Part shown: in pieces, positions 8,007-17,500 of the stretch
How the letters are laid out: the number at the start of each line of letters is the position of its first letter
How positions within the stretch are numbered: position 1 is the first letter of the stretch
DNA from: a bacterium
Lineage (GTDB): Bacteria; Gemmatimonadota; Glassbacteria; GWA2-58-10
NCBI GenBank assembly: GCA_021372515.1
Contig: JAJFUG010000108.1
Span: 1-37,013, forward strand
Length of the DNA: 37,013 nucleotides
Reading direction: 5' to 3'
Position numbers and translations under genes: made by a program
Notes under the pieces: generated by a model
Databases searched by the model: none
What the model was told of the DNA's origin: nothing
What the model saw: the letters and a program-made list of their open reading frames with translations, nothing else

Positions 8007-9481
8007 CAGTAGCCTCCCAGAAGGCGGGATGCGTTTGTCAGCATTTCGGTCAGGACCGGCGGGGACCAGAGACCCAGTATCAGCACCAGCAGGCCCAGGA
8101 CCAGCGGCGGGACGATCGAGCTCGCCGGCTCGGACCCGGTCGCCGGCCCGCTCAGGACCGGGGCCTCACCCTGGGACATCCGCAGCATCCTGGCGCTCAT
8201 GCCGGCGAATATCACCCCGAGAAGGGCCAGGAGCAGCGCGGCCTCCCACATCTGCCCGCGCTCCACCGCGGAGCGCAGGATGGTCCATTCGCTGAGGAAC
8301 AGCCCGAACGGCGGTGTGCCGGTGATCGCGAAAAGCCCCGCCAGCCAGAGCGCGCCCGAGACCGGGATGACCCGCAGTGCGCCGGACACCCTGTCGATAC
8401 TGCGGCTGCGGTAGACCGCCAGGATGTTCCCCGCGGTCAGGAACAGCATGCCCTTGGTCAGGGAGTGGTTGATCGAGTGCAGCAGGGCGCCGTAGGCGCC
8501 CGCGCCGCCCAGGCCCACCCCGAGGATCAGGATGCCCATGTGCTCCACGCTCGAATAGGCCAGGAGCCTTTTGTATTCGCTCTGGCGCAGGATGAACATG
8601 GCTGCGGTCACCAGGGAGAGGAAACCGAACAGGACCAGGAGTTCCCGGGCGAAAGCCGCCTGGCCCGCCGCGACGCAGACCTGCATGACCCTGAGCAGCC
8701 CGAGGAAAGCGCAGTTGAGCAGGGCGCCGGACAGGAGCATGGAGACGAAAGAGGGCGACTCGCTGTGTGCGTCCGGCAGCCAGGAATGCAGCGGAGCCAG
8801 GCCCATTTTCGTGCCGTAGCCCACCAGGAAAAGCAGGAAAGCGGCTTTGAGCCACTGCACGTGAAGGTGCCCGGCATGTTCGAGCAGGGCGCTCAGCACG
8901 AGAGGCGTGCGGGCGCCGCTCGGGTCGGCCGCGGACACGGCCAGGAAGAAATTCCCGAGCAGGGCGAGCGCGATGCCGACCGAGCAGAGGATCAGGTATT
9001 TCCAGGTCGCCTCGAGCGACCGCTGGTTGCGGTGAAAGAAGATCAGCGGGGCGCTGAACAGGGTTGTGGCCTCCACCGCCACCCAGAGCAGACCGAAATG
9101 CTGGCTCAGCGTGACCAGGGTCATTGCGGCCAGGAATTCGAGCAGGCAGGCGGTGAAAATGGCCTCCGGCGAACGGGCGAACACCGTGCCCTCGAGGATG
9201 TCCGGCTGCGGCGAGCCCTGCTCCCGGTTCAGGTAGCCGGTGGCGTAGACCGACGAGAGCAGGAACAGCAGGCTCAGGATGCTCAGGAATATAAGGCCGA
9301 GGGGGTCCAGGGCCAGATAGTCCTCCAGGCCCGGCGGCGGCGAATCGACCCAGGCCCGCGCGGTCAGAAGCGCGTGAGCCGAGGCGGCGGCGAGCAGGAT
9401 GGCACGGCGCAGGGTGTTCCCGCGCACGAAGAGGGAAACGAGACCGGCCAGGGCCGGGATCAGTATGAGACAGGCGAGCAT
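8006..9481 (-). CDS. hyfF: HyfF-like proton-pumping membrane subunit
   Basis: A 491-residue polytopic protein of the NuoL/M/N and Mrp antiporter family, closest in layout to hydrogenase-4 subunit F. It has about 13-14 hydrophobic helices and the family's conserved middle segment with GTKMGLAPLHSWLPDAHSESPS (lysine and histidine of the proton channel) and LLAYSSVEHMGILILG. Such subunits move H+ or Na+ across the inner membrane, driven by electron transfer in the peripheral arm. It lies three bases after the HyfE-like gene stop, with GAGGAAAG before ATG 9481, and overlaps the large-subunit gene by one base. Confidence 0.85.
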   Translation of the reverse strand: MLACLILIPALAGLVSLFVRGNTLRRAILLAAASAHALLTARAWVDSPPPGLEDYLALDPLGLIFLSILSLLFLLSSVYATGYLNREQGSPQPDILEGTVFARSPEAIFTACLLEFLAAMTLVTLSQHFGLLWVAVEATTLFSAPLIFFHRNQRSLEATWKYLILCSVGIALALLGNFFLAVSAADPSGARTPLVLSALLEHAGHLHVQWLKAAFLLFLVGYGTKMGLAPLHSWLPDAHSESPSFVSMLLSGALLNCAFLGLLRVMQVCVAAGQAAFARELLVLFGFLSLVTAAMFILRQSEYKRLLAYSSVEHMGILILGVGLGGAGAYGALLHSINHSLTKGMLFLTAGNILAVYRSRSIDRVSGALRVIPVSGALWLAGLFAITGTPPFGLFLSEWTILRSAVERGQMWEAALLLALLGVIFAGMSARMLRMSQGEAPVLSGPATGSEPASSIVPPLVLGLLVLILGLWSPPVLTEMLTNASRLLGGY

Positions 9482-9484
9482 GGG

Positions 9485-10186
9485 TCAGCTTTCCTCTGCC
9501 GATGCGGTGGAAACGGGCAGGTCGTTTTCCTCCCCGCCGGGCCAGTCTTTGAGGCTCGAAAGACGGTCCATGTCCAGGTGCTCGAAATCCCGGCTGATGT
9601 GGAAAATTATGATGCCCAGGATGAACACCAGCATGAACACGTCCAGCAGGATGGCCAGCTCGACCAGCAGAGGGGCCTCGAGGGCCAGGCCGGCGCCGAA
9701 GATGTAAATGCCGTTCTCGAGCACCAGGTAGCCGAGCACCTGGGTCAGGGCTTTCTTGCGGCTGGCCAGGACGAACAGACCGACGAATATGTTGAAAAAG
9801 GCCATCGAAAGCACCGAGGGCCAGAGAGACGGAATGGTCAGGGGCAGGCGCGAGCCGATCCAGAACGAAACGATGAGCATGCCCACGCCGGCCAGCAGCG
9901 AGAAAGAGTAGCCCACGAACGGCTCCACCTCCCGCCGCACGTTGCCGTCTCGCATGGCCCGGAACAGCAGGCCGGGGAAAACCAGAAGCTTGAGCGAGAT
10001 TCCGGCCAGCGAGATCACCAGCACCTGCGGTGTCAGCTCCGCCTGGTGCAGGATCAGCGGCAGAAGGCCCATGAGCGCGCCCTGGACCGCCACCAGCCGG
10101 ATGCAGAAACCGATGCGGCTGGAGGCCAGCAGCAGGAGGTCGGTCACGACCACGAGAACGAAAATCGCATCCACCCACATGGACAT
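9485..10186 (-). CDS. hyfE: HyfE-like membrane subunit
   Basis: About 233 residues with several hydrophobic helices (DAIFVLVVVTDLLLLASSR, VLVISLAGISLKLLVFPGLL, VGMLIVSFWIGS, LLVELAILLDVFMLVFILGIII). This matches hydrogenase-4 component E, which pairs MrpC/NuoK-like helices with extra segments and helps anchor the pump subunits. ATG 10186 is preferred because GAGGTG precedes it at good spacing. A GTG at 10195 would overlap the HyfC-like stop in a GTGA. The C-terminus (DMDRLSSLKDWPGGEEN...) is hydrophilic and probably cytoplasmic. It sits between the HyfC- and HyfF-like genes, the usual hyf order. Confidence 0.8.
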   Translation of the reverse strand: MSMWVDAIFVLVVVTDLLLLASSRIGFCIRLVAVQGALMGLLPLILHQAELTPQVLVISLAGISLKLLVFPGLLFRAMRDGNVRREVEPFVGYSFSLLAGVGMLIVSFWIGSRLPLTIPSLWPSVLSMAFFNIFVGLFVLASRKKALTQVLGYLVLENGIYIFGAGLALEAPLLVELAILLDVFMLVFILGIIIFHISRDFEHLDMDRLSSLKDWPGGEENDLPVSTASAEES

Positions 10187-10191
10187 GTGTA

Positions 10192-11103
10192 TCACCTCAG
10201 AACCAGGATCAGCGCCAGGGCCATGAACACCGAGGCCCCCAGCAGCAGGCGCGGGACGCTGAGAAGCTTGAGCCGCGCCATCGAGGATTCGATCACCCCC
10301 ACTCCCGCCGCCAGAGCGGCCAGGGCGCCCAGGGAGATCAGTGTGTCAGGCCACAGACCGCCGCTGCGGAACGGCACGCCCACGCCCGTGATCAGACAAC
10401 CCAGCACCCAGAGTTTCAGCGCCGCGGTGTACTGGATGAGGGCCAAATCCGGGCCGGAATGGTCCAGCACCATCACCTCGTGGATCATGGTCAGTTCGAG
10501 GTGCGTGTTGGGGTCATCCACCGGGATACGGGCGTTCTCGACCAGGAAGACGACAAAGAAGCCGGTGCAGATCAGCACCAGGGAGGGTGCGGCTTGGAGC
10601 CACAGCGACAGGTCCAGCCTGTTGTACATGGACTGGAGCGACAGGCTGCCGGTCAGGGCGGCCACGGCGGCCAGGCCCAGAAGCAGGGCCGGCTCGGACA
10701 GGGCCGAGAACTGCACCTCGCGGCTCGCCCCCATGCCCTCGAAACTGGAACCCGTGTCCAGGGCGGCGCTTACGGTGAAAAACCGCAACAGTCCCAGGGC
10801 GTAGGCCAGCAGGATCAGGTCGCCCTGGAAGCCGAGCAGAGCGCCGGGGCCGGCCAGCGGAACGATGGCCGCAGACAGAATGGCCGCGGCCAGGCCCAGC
10901 GACGGGCTGGCGCGGAACACCCAGGTGGTCGTGCGGCTGAAGACCGCTCCCTTGCGCAGCAGCTTGAACAGGTCGTGGTAAAGCTGCAGCAGCGGCGAGC
11001 CGCGGCGCCCGGCGAAAAAGGCCTTGACCCGGTTCACTATGCCGGACAGCAGCGGCGACAGAAGCAGCGCCAGGACCAGGCTTATCAGGCCGGAGGCTCT
11101 CAC
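10192..11103 (-). CDS. hyfC: HyfC/HycD-like (NuoH-type) membrane subunit
   Basis: A 303-residue NuoH/HycD family protein that connects the peripheral electron-transfer arm to the membrane arm. Visible family features are RRGSPLLQLYHDLFKLLRKGAV in the first cytoplasmic loop, EGMGASREVQFSALSEPALLLGL in the middle, and FLVENARIPVDDPNTHLELTMIHEVMVLDHSG, the conserved acidic loop of group 4 hydrogenase D-type subunits. The start is GTG 11103, whose last bases form a GTGA overlap with the stop of the preceding HyfB-like gene, indicating translational coupling. The frame stays open upstream inside hyfB, but that part is an antisense-type artefact of high GC. Confidence 0.85.
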   Translation of the reverse strand: MRASGLISLVLALLLSPLLSGIVNRVKAFFAGRRGSPLLQLYHDLFKLLRKGAVFSRTTTWVFRASPSLGLAAAILSAAIVPLAGPGALLGFQGDLILLAYALGLLRFFTVSAALDTGSSFEGMGASREVQFSALSEPALLLGLAAVAALTGSLSLQSMYNRLDLSLWLQAAPSLVLICTGFFVVFLVENARIPVDDPNTHLELTMIHEVMVLDHSGPDLALIQYTAALKLWVLGCLITGVGVPFRSGGLWPDTLISLGALAALAAGVGVIESSMARLKLLSVPRLLLGASVFMALALILVLR

Positions 11104-13097
11104 AGTCCCACCCCCAGTTTCCAGATCAGCAGCGCCAGAAGGGTGACGGCGATGTAGAGCACGTAGATGTGGATGTTCCCGTGCTGAAGCCGCAGGAACG
11201 AGTCGGCGACACGGGCGATACCCCGGAAAACCGGGTCGTACAGGTATTTCCTGAAAAAGTCGACGGCGGTCGAGACCAGCTTTCCACGACGCGGGAACAG
11301 CTCTCCCGGCGTGTCGCGGTGCGTCTCGGCCGGCACTATCTGGCGGAAAAGGTTGGCCAGCGGCCTGGAGAAGGAGGCGGCGGTGTACTGCATGCGCGGG
11401 TCGGGGGCGATGTAGCCGCAGTCCCAGGTGCCCGCCTCCCCGACTGTCCGGCGGGCCAGCAGGCCCCGGCGGAAAAGGTAAATCCCCGCGGCCAGGATCA
11501 GCAGGCCGGCCCCGGCGGCGCTCACGTACATGAGGGTCGAGGCCGAGGCGGCGAGCGAGCTGTCCACGCTTTCGGCCGGCAGGCCGGTCAACAGCGCGAG
11601 CAGCGGCCCGAGGCAAAGGAGCAGCCAGGGAGCCAGCAGGCCGAGTCCGAGACAGAGTGCGGAAAGAATGATCTGCGGCAGGCGCATCCGCCAGCCCGGG
11701 TCGTGCGCTTTGGAACAGCTTTCACTGCGCGGCTCACCCAGGAAAACGATCCCGAACGCCTTGGTGAAGACGGCCGCAGCCAGCCCGCCGATCAGGGCCA
11801 GGGTGCCGATCACCGCGAGCGCCGGGATGCTGAGCGGACGCAACGGCTGGATTACTCCCCGCAGGCAGGCCTGGTAGATCAGGAACTCGCCGACAAAGCC
11901 GTTGAGCGGCGGCAGCCCGGAGATGGCCACCGACCCGACCAGGAAACTGAAGCCGGTCCAGGGCATCCGCTTGTATAGACCGCCCAGCGAGTCGAGGCTT
12001 TTCTTTCCGGCGGCGCGCAGCACCGCCCCGGCGTCCAGGAACAGCAGGCCCTTGAAAACAGAGTGGTTCAACACATGGAGGAGCGCCCCCCCGAACCCGG
12101 CCACGGCCAGCGGGACCGAACCAGCGTAGCGGCCCAGCTCGCCCAGGCCCAGGCCGAGGAAGATGATACCGATGTTCTCGACGCTGGAGAAGGCGAGCAG
12201 CCGCTTGAGGTCGTGCTGGGCCAGGGCGGAGATCACGCCGAAAAGCCCCGAGCTGATCCCGACCCCGACCAGCAGCCAGCCCCACCAGGCGGGCGGCGGA
12301 CCCAGGAAGACGAGGGTGCGGACCAGACCGTAAACCCCGGTCTTTATCATCACCCCGGACATCAGGGCGGAAACATGGCTGGGCGCCGCCGGATGGGCCT
12401 CCGGCAGCCAGACATGGAACGGGACTATCCCGGCCTTGGAGCCGAACCCGACCAGGGCCAGCAGGAACAGAAGCCCTCCGGCCGCGGCCCCCTGAGAGGC
12501 CGGGCCCGCGAAATCCGCGAACTCGAGCGAGCCGGCCCGGCTGCCCAGCAGCAGAAAGAAGACCAGCAGGAACGCTGTCCCCAGGTGGGTCGCCACGAGG
12601 TAGATCCAGCCGGCCTGTCGCACCCGGCCCTGCTCGTGCTCCTGGCTGACCAGGAAAAACGAGGTGATCGCCATTATCTCCCAGGCGACCAGGAAAAGAA
12701 GGGCGTTCCTGGCGGTCAGAACGACTGCCATGCTGGCGGTCAGTCCGTTGAAAAACAGCCAGGCGGCACCCTCGGACCCAGGTCTGACATGGTTTTCGAG
12801 GTATTCCTCTCCGTACAGCGCGGCCAGCCCGGACAGGCTGAAAAGGGCGAGAAGAAAGAACGCGGACAGGGGGTCCATTCCCAGGTGCAACGAACCGCCC
12901 TGGACCGACCAGGGAAGGTTGAGGTCCCAGCCAGTACGGGGGCCGAGGCCCGCGAGCGCGGACACGAGACCGAGCAGGCTGCCCGCGACAGCGCTCCAGG
13001 CGCCGGCCCTTGAGGCCCGCAGGCCGGACCCGGAAAGGCACAGGGATAGAACGCCACCGGCAAGCAGAATGAGCAGGGAACCAACAAAGAACCACAT
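11100..13097 (-). CDS. hyfB: HyfB-like proton-pumping membrane subunit
   Basis: A 665-residue NuoL/M-family protein of the hydrogenase-4 subunit B type, with about 15 hydrophobic helices. Conserved parts include AWEIMAITSFFLVSQEHE, GSKAGIVPFHVWLPEAHPAAPSHVSALMSG, LLAFSSVENIGIIFLGLGLG and LFLDAGAVLRAAGKKSLDSLGGL. The long C-terminal extension ends in a last hydrophobic anchor (IHIYVLYIAVTLLALLIWKLGVGL) after GTWDCGYIAPDPRMQYTAASFSRPL, typical of HyfB and not of plain NuoM. It begins immediately after the HTH-PtsN stop and couples to the HyfC-like gene by a 4-nt overlap. Confidence 0.87.
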   Translation of the reverse strand: MWFFVGSLLILLAGGVLSLCLSGSGLRASRAGAWSAVAGSLLGLVSALAGLGPRTGWDLNLPWSVQGGSLHLGMDPLSAFFLLALFSLSGLAALYGEEYLENHVRPGSEGAAWLFFNGLTASMAVVLTARNALLFLVAWEIMAITSFFLVSQEHEQGRVRQAGWIYLVATHLGTAFLLVFFLLLGSRAGSLEFADFAGPASQGAAAGGLLFLLALVGFGSKAGIVPFHVWLPEAHPAAPSHVSALMSGVMIKTGVYGLVRTLVFLGPPPAWWGWLLVGVGISSGLFGVISALAQHDLKRLLAFSSVENIGIIFLGLGLGELGRYAGSVPLAVAGFGGALLHVLNHSVFKGLLFLDAGAVLRAAGKKSLDSLGGLYKRMPWTGFSFLVGSVAISGLPPLNGFVGEFLIYQACLRGVIQPLRPLSIPALAVIGTLALIGGLAAAVFTKAFGIVFLGEPRSESCSKAHDPGWRMRLPQIILSALCLGLGLLAPWLLLCLGPLLALLTGLPAESVDSSLAASASTLMYVSAAGAGLLILAAGIYLFRRGLLARRTVGEAGTWDCGYIAPDPRMQYTAASFSRPLANLFRQIVPAETHRDTPGELFPRRGKLVSTAVDFFRKYLYDPVFRGIARVADSFLRLQHGNIHIYVLYIAVTLLALLIWKLGVGL

Positions 13098-13808
13098 CTA
13101 TTCCACCACAGCCCGTTTCTCGCCGTTTGGCATTTTATTATTCAGCATCTCATCCAGACGGCGCGCCTCGGTCAATATCTCATCCCTGGCGCCAGGAAGG
13201 AGAATCACCTCTTTGAAGCGGGAATCGTGGATGGCGAAGGACAGCCGTGAAAGCAGCAGCAGGTGCCCGCGCACAGTCGGGCTGACCAGGGTGAACAGCA
13301 CACGCACGGGCTGGTTGTCGATTGCACCGAACTCGACCCGGTGCTCCAGAAAGCTCAGGTTTATCGCGGGGCGGTCCACATGCAGGACCAGCGGGCTCCG
13401 CGGGTGAGGGATCGCCATGCCGTCTCCCACCGCGGTGGAGCACAGTTTCTCACGGGCCAGGATGACCTGGTACAGGAACTCCCGGTCCACCCCGTCCGGC
13501 AGGCGCATGGAATTGACCACCTCACGCAGCACGCTGTCCCGGTCACGGCCCTCCACGCGATAGAATATCCCCCCGGCCTCCAGGGCATCCACCAGGCTGA
13601 CCGGCTGGCCGGACGCTTCCGGCTCCTGGAATATCTCCTCGGAAACCCGCATCTTGCGCGTAGTCACCCATTCGAGCAGCTCCGCGCGGTGTATGCGGTA
13701 CTGGTCCTGGACCCGGTAAACCGGGATCACCCCCTGCTTGATCCAGCGGTAGACAGTCTTTTCCGAGACTGCGAGTATTTTTGCGACTTCCCGAACGCCG
13801 AGTTGCAT
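13098..13808 (-). CDS. HTH-PtsN: excisionase-type DNA-binding domain fused to PTS EIIA (fructose/nitrogen class)
   Basis: A 236-residue protein. Residues 1-50 are a MerR/excisionase-type helix-turn-helix (LGVREVAKILAVSEKTVYRWIKQGVIPVYRVQDQYRIHRAEL). Residues 70-220 are an EIIA domain of the fructose/PtsN class with VGDGMAIPHPRSPL, where H135 is the predicted phosphorylation site. Family knowledge says EIIA domains take phosphate from HPr-like proteins and act as regulatory switches. Here the DNA-binding fusion suggests a transcription factor that senses PTS phosphorylation. It is the first gene of the Ehr-like operon, with AGGGAAG before ATG 13808 and its own strong promoter, so it may control its own operon. 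No PTS EI, HPr or permease gene lies in the window. Confidence 0.85.
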   Translation of the reverse strand: MQLGVREVAKILAVSEKTVYRWIKQGVIPVYRVQDQYRIHRAELLEWVTTRKMRVSEEIFQEPEASGQPVSLVDALEAGGIFYRVEGRDRDSVLREVVNSMRLPDGVDREFLYQVILAREKLCSTAVGDGMAIPHPRSPLVLHVDRPAINLSFLEHRVEFGAIDNQPVRVLFTLVSPTVRGHLLLLSRLSFAIHDSRFKEVILLPGARDEILTEARRLDEMLNNKMPNGEKRAVVE

Positions 13809-13832
13809 TGGGCTTCCCTGGCTCCAGATTCA

Positions 13833-13914
13833 GACATTGGACATTTAAGGATCAAAAATAGCATCCCAGATCCTTGTTGTCAATAGGCGACACAAAGTGA
13901 CATTTATGGACATG
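13833..13914. promoter_or_regulatory. Four ATGTC-type repeats bracketing the Ehr promoter, candidate operators
   Basis: On the minus strand a pair of ATGTC motifs lies just upstream of the -35 box (13899-13914, spaced by a few bases) and a second pair just downstream of the -10 box (13833-13846). Two pairs flanking one promoter resemble sites for a dimeric or looping regulator. The HTH-PtsN protein encoded directly downstream is the natural candidate; this is inference. Confidence 0.4.
13855..13883 (-). promoter_or_regulatory. Strong sigma70-type promoter of the Ehr-like operon
   Basis: On the minus strand TTGACA (13878-13883), exactly 17 bp, then TATTTT (13855-13860). The -35 box is perfect. 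Initiation near 13848 gives a ~40-nt leader with AGGGAAG just before the HTH-PtsN start. Confidence 0.7.
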
Positions 13915-14572
13915 CGCTGGTGTGGGGTTGCGGAGGTGATGCTCGGGGCGGCTGCAGGAGCATGCTGGAAACGGAGTCAATGGCCGGACAATTCCGGGTC
14001 CGGGTTCGTTCCTGCGGGTATGCGTCCGGGAACACGCATCTCGGGCCGAGGCATAAAAGCGTTACCCGCGCGGACATGGCCGGGCGTGGAGCGGCGGGCC
14101 CCTGCTGCCCTCAAGGCGCGTGCCGTGGGTGTCGGCGCAAAAACGGTGCGCCTCTGCAAGGGGCCGCGGGGCCAAAACTTAATTCTTTCCATTTATTGCA
14201 AGTTGAATTATAATGACTGCATAATCCAAATGCCGGATCGACACGATCTGTCATTGTTTCCACCCTCCCCAGATCGAATCGAATTCTGCAGATAACCGGT
14301 GTGTGCGGCCGCTGTTATCTCGGACATTCTTGCATGGCGGCGCCGGGCCTGGCGGCGTGCGCGTTCTCTCTCTTTGATCATATTCTCTTCGGCTGCAATG
14401 TGCTCCCTTGCTGAACAGGCTTAAGATCGCTTTTGCAGGCGCGGGACCCGCTGGATAACGGGGTCCAGGTCAGTAAAAACGTTTTCCACGGCCAGCGGCC
14501 GGATTCGGAATGCCATCATCCAACCGCAGGATTACTTCAAACTCTCTGCCCTGTTCCATGAAAGGAGCGGTC
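13915..14572. other. Non-coding region between divergent Ehr and macroglobulin loci
   Basis: No convincing gene. The part next to the Ehr promoter is GC-rich. After ~14180 it turns AT-richer and contains the macroglobulin promoter. The transcribed part holds an inverted repeat with arms AGATAAC (14290-14296) and GTTATCT (14314-14320), and another with arms GGACCC (14444-14449) and GGGTCC (14461-14466). I recognise no known riboswitch. Confidence 0.5.
14186..14214 (+). promoter_or_regulatory. Probable promoter of the macroglobulin-pbpC pair
   Basis: A perfect TATAAT (14209-14214) follows TTTCCA (14186-14191) after 17 bp. The -10 box is strong and the -35 box weak. It would give a leader of about 350 nt before the macroglobulin start, unusually long. 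Confidence 0.45.
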
Positions 14573-17500
14573 ATGCCTGGATACTGGAGAAACGGATTCG
14601 CACTGAGGGCCGGCTCGCTGCTTCTTCTGTTTCTTCTTGCTGCCGGCGGCTGCAAGAAAGAGGGTTCCTCATGGGAGACGGGCGGTCCACCCAGGAAAGT
14701 GGCCTTGGAGGAGCTGATCAGCTATCTGCCGGCGGAGGTCATCTCGGCCAAGGGGCCGATCCGGATCCGGTTCCTCAATATGGAGGCCGAACCACGCCAG
14801 TTCGGGGTCAAAATCTCGAAGCGGCCTCTCACTTTCGACCCCGGCATCCCCGGCTACCTGGCCTGGGAGGATGGGAACACCCTGGCCTATTACCCTGAGG
14901 AAAAACTCGAGCGGGGCCGTCAGTACACCGGAACGCTCGATGTGACGAAGCTGCTGCCCAGGATCGAGGTCGGCGCGCCGGTCACTTTCACTTTCCGGCC
15001 CGCCGATTTCGAGCTGGAAAAGATCGACGCCAAGCTGATCACGGTCGGCGACACCTCCTCCCGCAAGATGCGGCTGACAGGCGAGCTGACCTTTTCCGCG
15101 GCGGTCAAGCCCGAGGAGCTGCGGGACAAGATCGTTTTCACGGTGGATGACGACCGGGTCGACCTGCGCCTGGACCCGGGCGGCGATGAGCGGACCCTGC
15201 TCGTCCGCTCGGAGGATATCGAGCGGACGGATGAATACCGGGTCGCCCGGCTCACTGTCGACGGCTCGATTGCCGGGGGGAAGGAATATGTCCAGAACTA
15301 TTCGATATACCCGGACCAGGAGTTCGAGGTCAGCAGCATAACCACGAGCGAGGAGGACGATCCCTGCGGGATCGACATCCAGTTCACCGAGCCGCTGGAC
15401 AAGAGCCGGGACTTGAGCGCTTTCGTGGCGGTCGATCCCGAGCCCGAGGGCGGGATGACGGTCACGGTGCTGGACCAGACCCTGCGCGTGCGCGCCTCGT
15501 TCGAGCGCGGGGTCGACTACCGCTTCGAGCTGCGCCCCGGAGTGCGCAGCGCAGCCGGGGCCTGCACCCGCAAGACAGATGTCCGTAATTTCCAGTTCAG
15601 GCACCTCGACCCGGGACTGCGTTTCGATCAGACCGGCATATTCCTGCCTTTTTCCGGCAAGCGCAGCGTCTCGTTCCGCGCCATGAACTTGGACTCGCTG
15701 GTGCTGGACGTGCAGCAGGTGTTCGCCTCCAACCTGGGCCAGTTCCTGCAGGTCAACCAGCTTGATGATTCCGACCCGGACCGCTGGTATTACGGCGACC
15801 TGCAGCGGGTGGCCAAGAGCGTGCACACCCAGGTCATCCGGCCGGGGACGAAACGGGACATCTGGGAGCGTTTCGAGCTGGACCTCGGGCAGCTCCTGGA
15901 CAGCCGCCGCAAGGCCGCGTTCGTGGTGCAGGTCCGGGGCTGGTCCCCCAGCCGGGAATGGCCCTACAACAGCTCAAAGCTGCTGATCAGCACCGATCTG
16001 GGCCTCACGGCCAAATGGTCGGAGAAGAAGCTGTATGTCTTTGTCAGCTCGATCTCGGGCGGCGGGCCGGTCAGTGGGGCCCGGGTCCAGTTGTTCTCCA
16101 AGCAGCTCCAGGTGCTCGCCGGCGCGACCACCGACAGCGACGGCAAGGTGGAGTTCGACCTCGAGGACCACGACGCCCTGTACGTGGCGGCGGAAAAGGG
16201 CGAGGACCGCTCCTGCCTGAAGACCTTCCAGGACTCCTGGCGGATAAGCGGTTTCGAAACCGGCGGGGTCGAGGTCGATCCGGCCGGGGTCAACGCTTTC
16301 ATCTACACCGACCGCGGGGTCTACCGTCCGGGTGACACCGTGCACCTGAGCTGCGTGGCGCGCAACCGTGACAAACCTTTCCCGGCCGACCACCCGGTCA
16401 CCCTGAAACTGTTCAACCCGCGCGGGCAGCTGATCGACACCCGGGTCAACAGCCAGGGACACAATGGCCTGTACTGTTTCGACCTGGCCGGCAACAGCAC
16501 CGACATGACCGGCGCCTGGATGGCCGAGTTGCTGGTGGGCGACCGCAGTTTCAGCCACGAGATCAAGGTCGAGACCGTGATCCCGAACCGGTTGAAAGTC
16601 GAACTCAGCCTGCCCGACACGGTGGAGTTGAAGGAGTTCAAGGTGGCGGTGGACTCGCGCTGGCTGTTCGGGGCGCCTGCCGCCGAGCTCAAGTGCGAGG
16701 CCGAGATGTGGCTGCGGCCGGTGGAGCGGCGGTTCAAGCGCTACCCGGAGTTCGTTTTCACCAACCCGCAGCTCCAGTTCGAGCAGTCCCGGGTGGACCT
16801 CTGGACGGGCGCCCTGGACGCGGGCGGCAAAGCCTCTTTCGCGGCCCGGCCCACCCAGGAGCAGACAGTGCCCTCGGCCCTGGAGGGCTTTGTCAAAGTG
16901 CGGGTGTTCGAGAAGGGGGGCAATTTCACCGAGGAGGTGAAGCCACTATTCGTAGAGGCCTACGACACCTACCTCGGTATCCAGCCGCTCGAATCCCGCT
17001 GGGGCTGGATGCGGGCCGGCCAGGTGCAGAAAGTCCCGCTCCTGGTCCTCGACCGCAGCGGCGCTCCGGTGGCCGGGCACCAGATCAAGGTGCGGCTGTA
17101 CCGCAACAGCCGTTACTGGTGGTGGGATTTCGAGTGGGGCCGCTCGGACCGTTTCCGTTTCCGCGACGATGATTTCACCCGCTGTGTCAGTGAGGCCACC
17201 CTGTCCTCCGGACCGGAGCCGGTGGAGTTCTCTTTCAACCCCGATTACTCCGGCATGTATTTCCTCGAAGCCCGGGATGAGGTGTCGGGCCACAGCACGG
17301 GCTGGATGTTCTACGCCTCCTCCTGGGGTTCGAACGCCCGGAGCGTGCCCGGCCGGGCGGATGTGCTGAACGTGCTGTGCGACCGCAAGGTCTACGCTCC
17401 CGGCGAGACCGCCCGCCTGCGGGTGGAGGCCCCTGGGCCCGGCCACGCCCTTCTGACCCTGGAGAAAGGCGGCGAGATACTCTGGAGCCGCTGGCAGAAA

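Noticed and set aside
5715-8012. Long open frame on the plus strand antisense to the Ehr genes (and similar ones at 7988-10804, 12-1346 and, minus strand, 16946-19636)
   Set aside because: They mirror well-recognised genes on the other strand, have low-complexity Gly/Arg/Gln-rich translations with no family resemblance, and are expected in high-GC DNA.
14280-14312. Resemblance to a cloning-vector polylinker (EcoRI and PstI sites overlapping, NotI downstream)
   Set aside because: Only about 14 bases match the common polylinker, the spacing to the NotI site differs, and the sites sit inside a natural inverted repeat (AGATAAC/GTTATCT) in otherwise native sequence.
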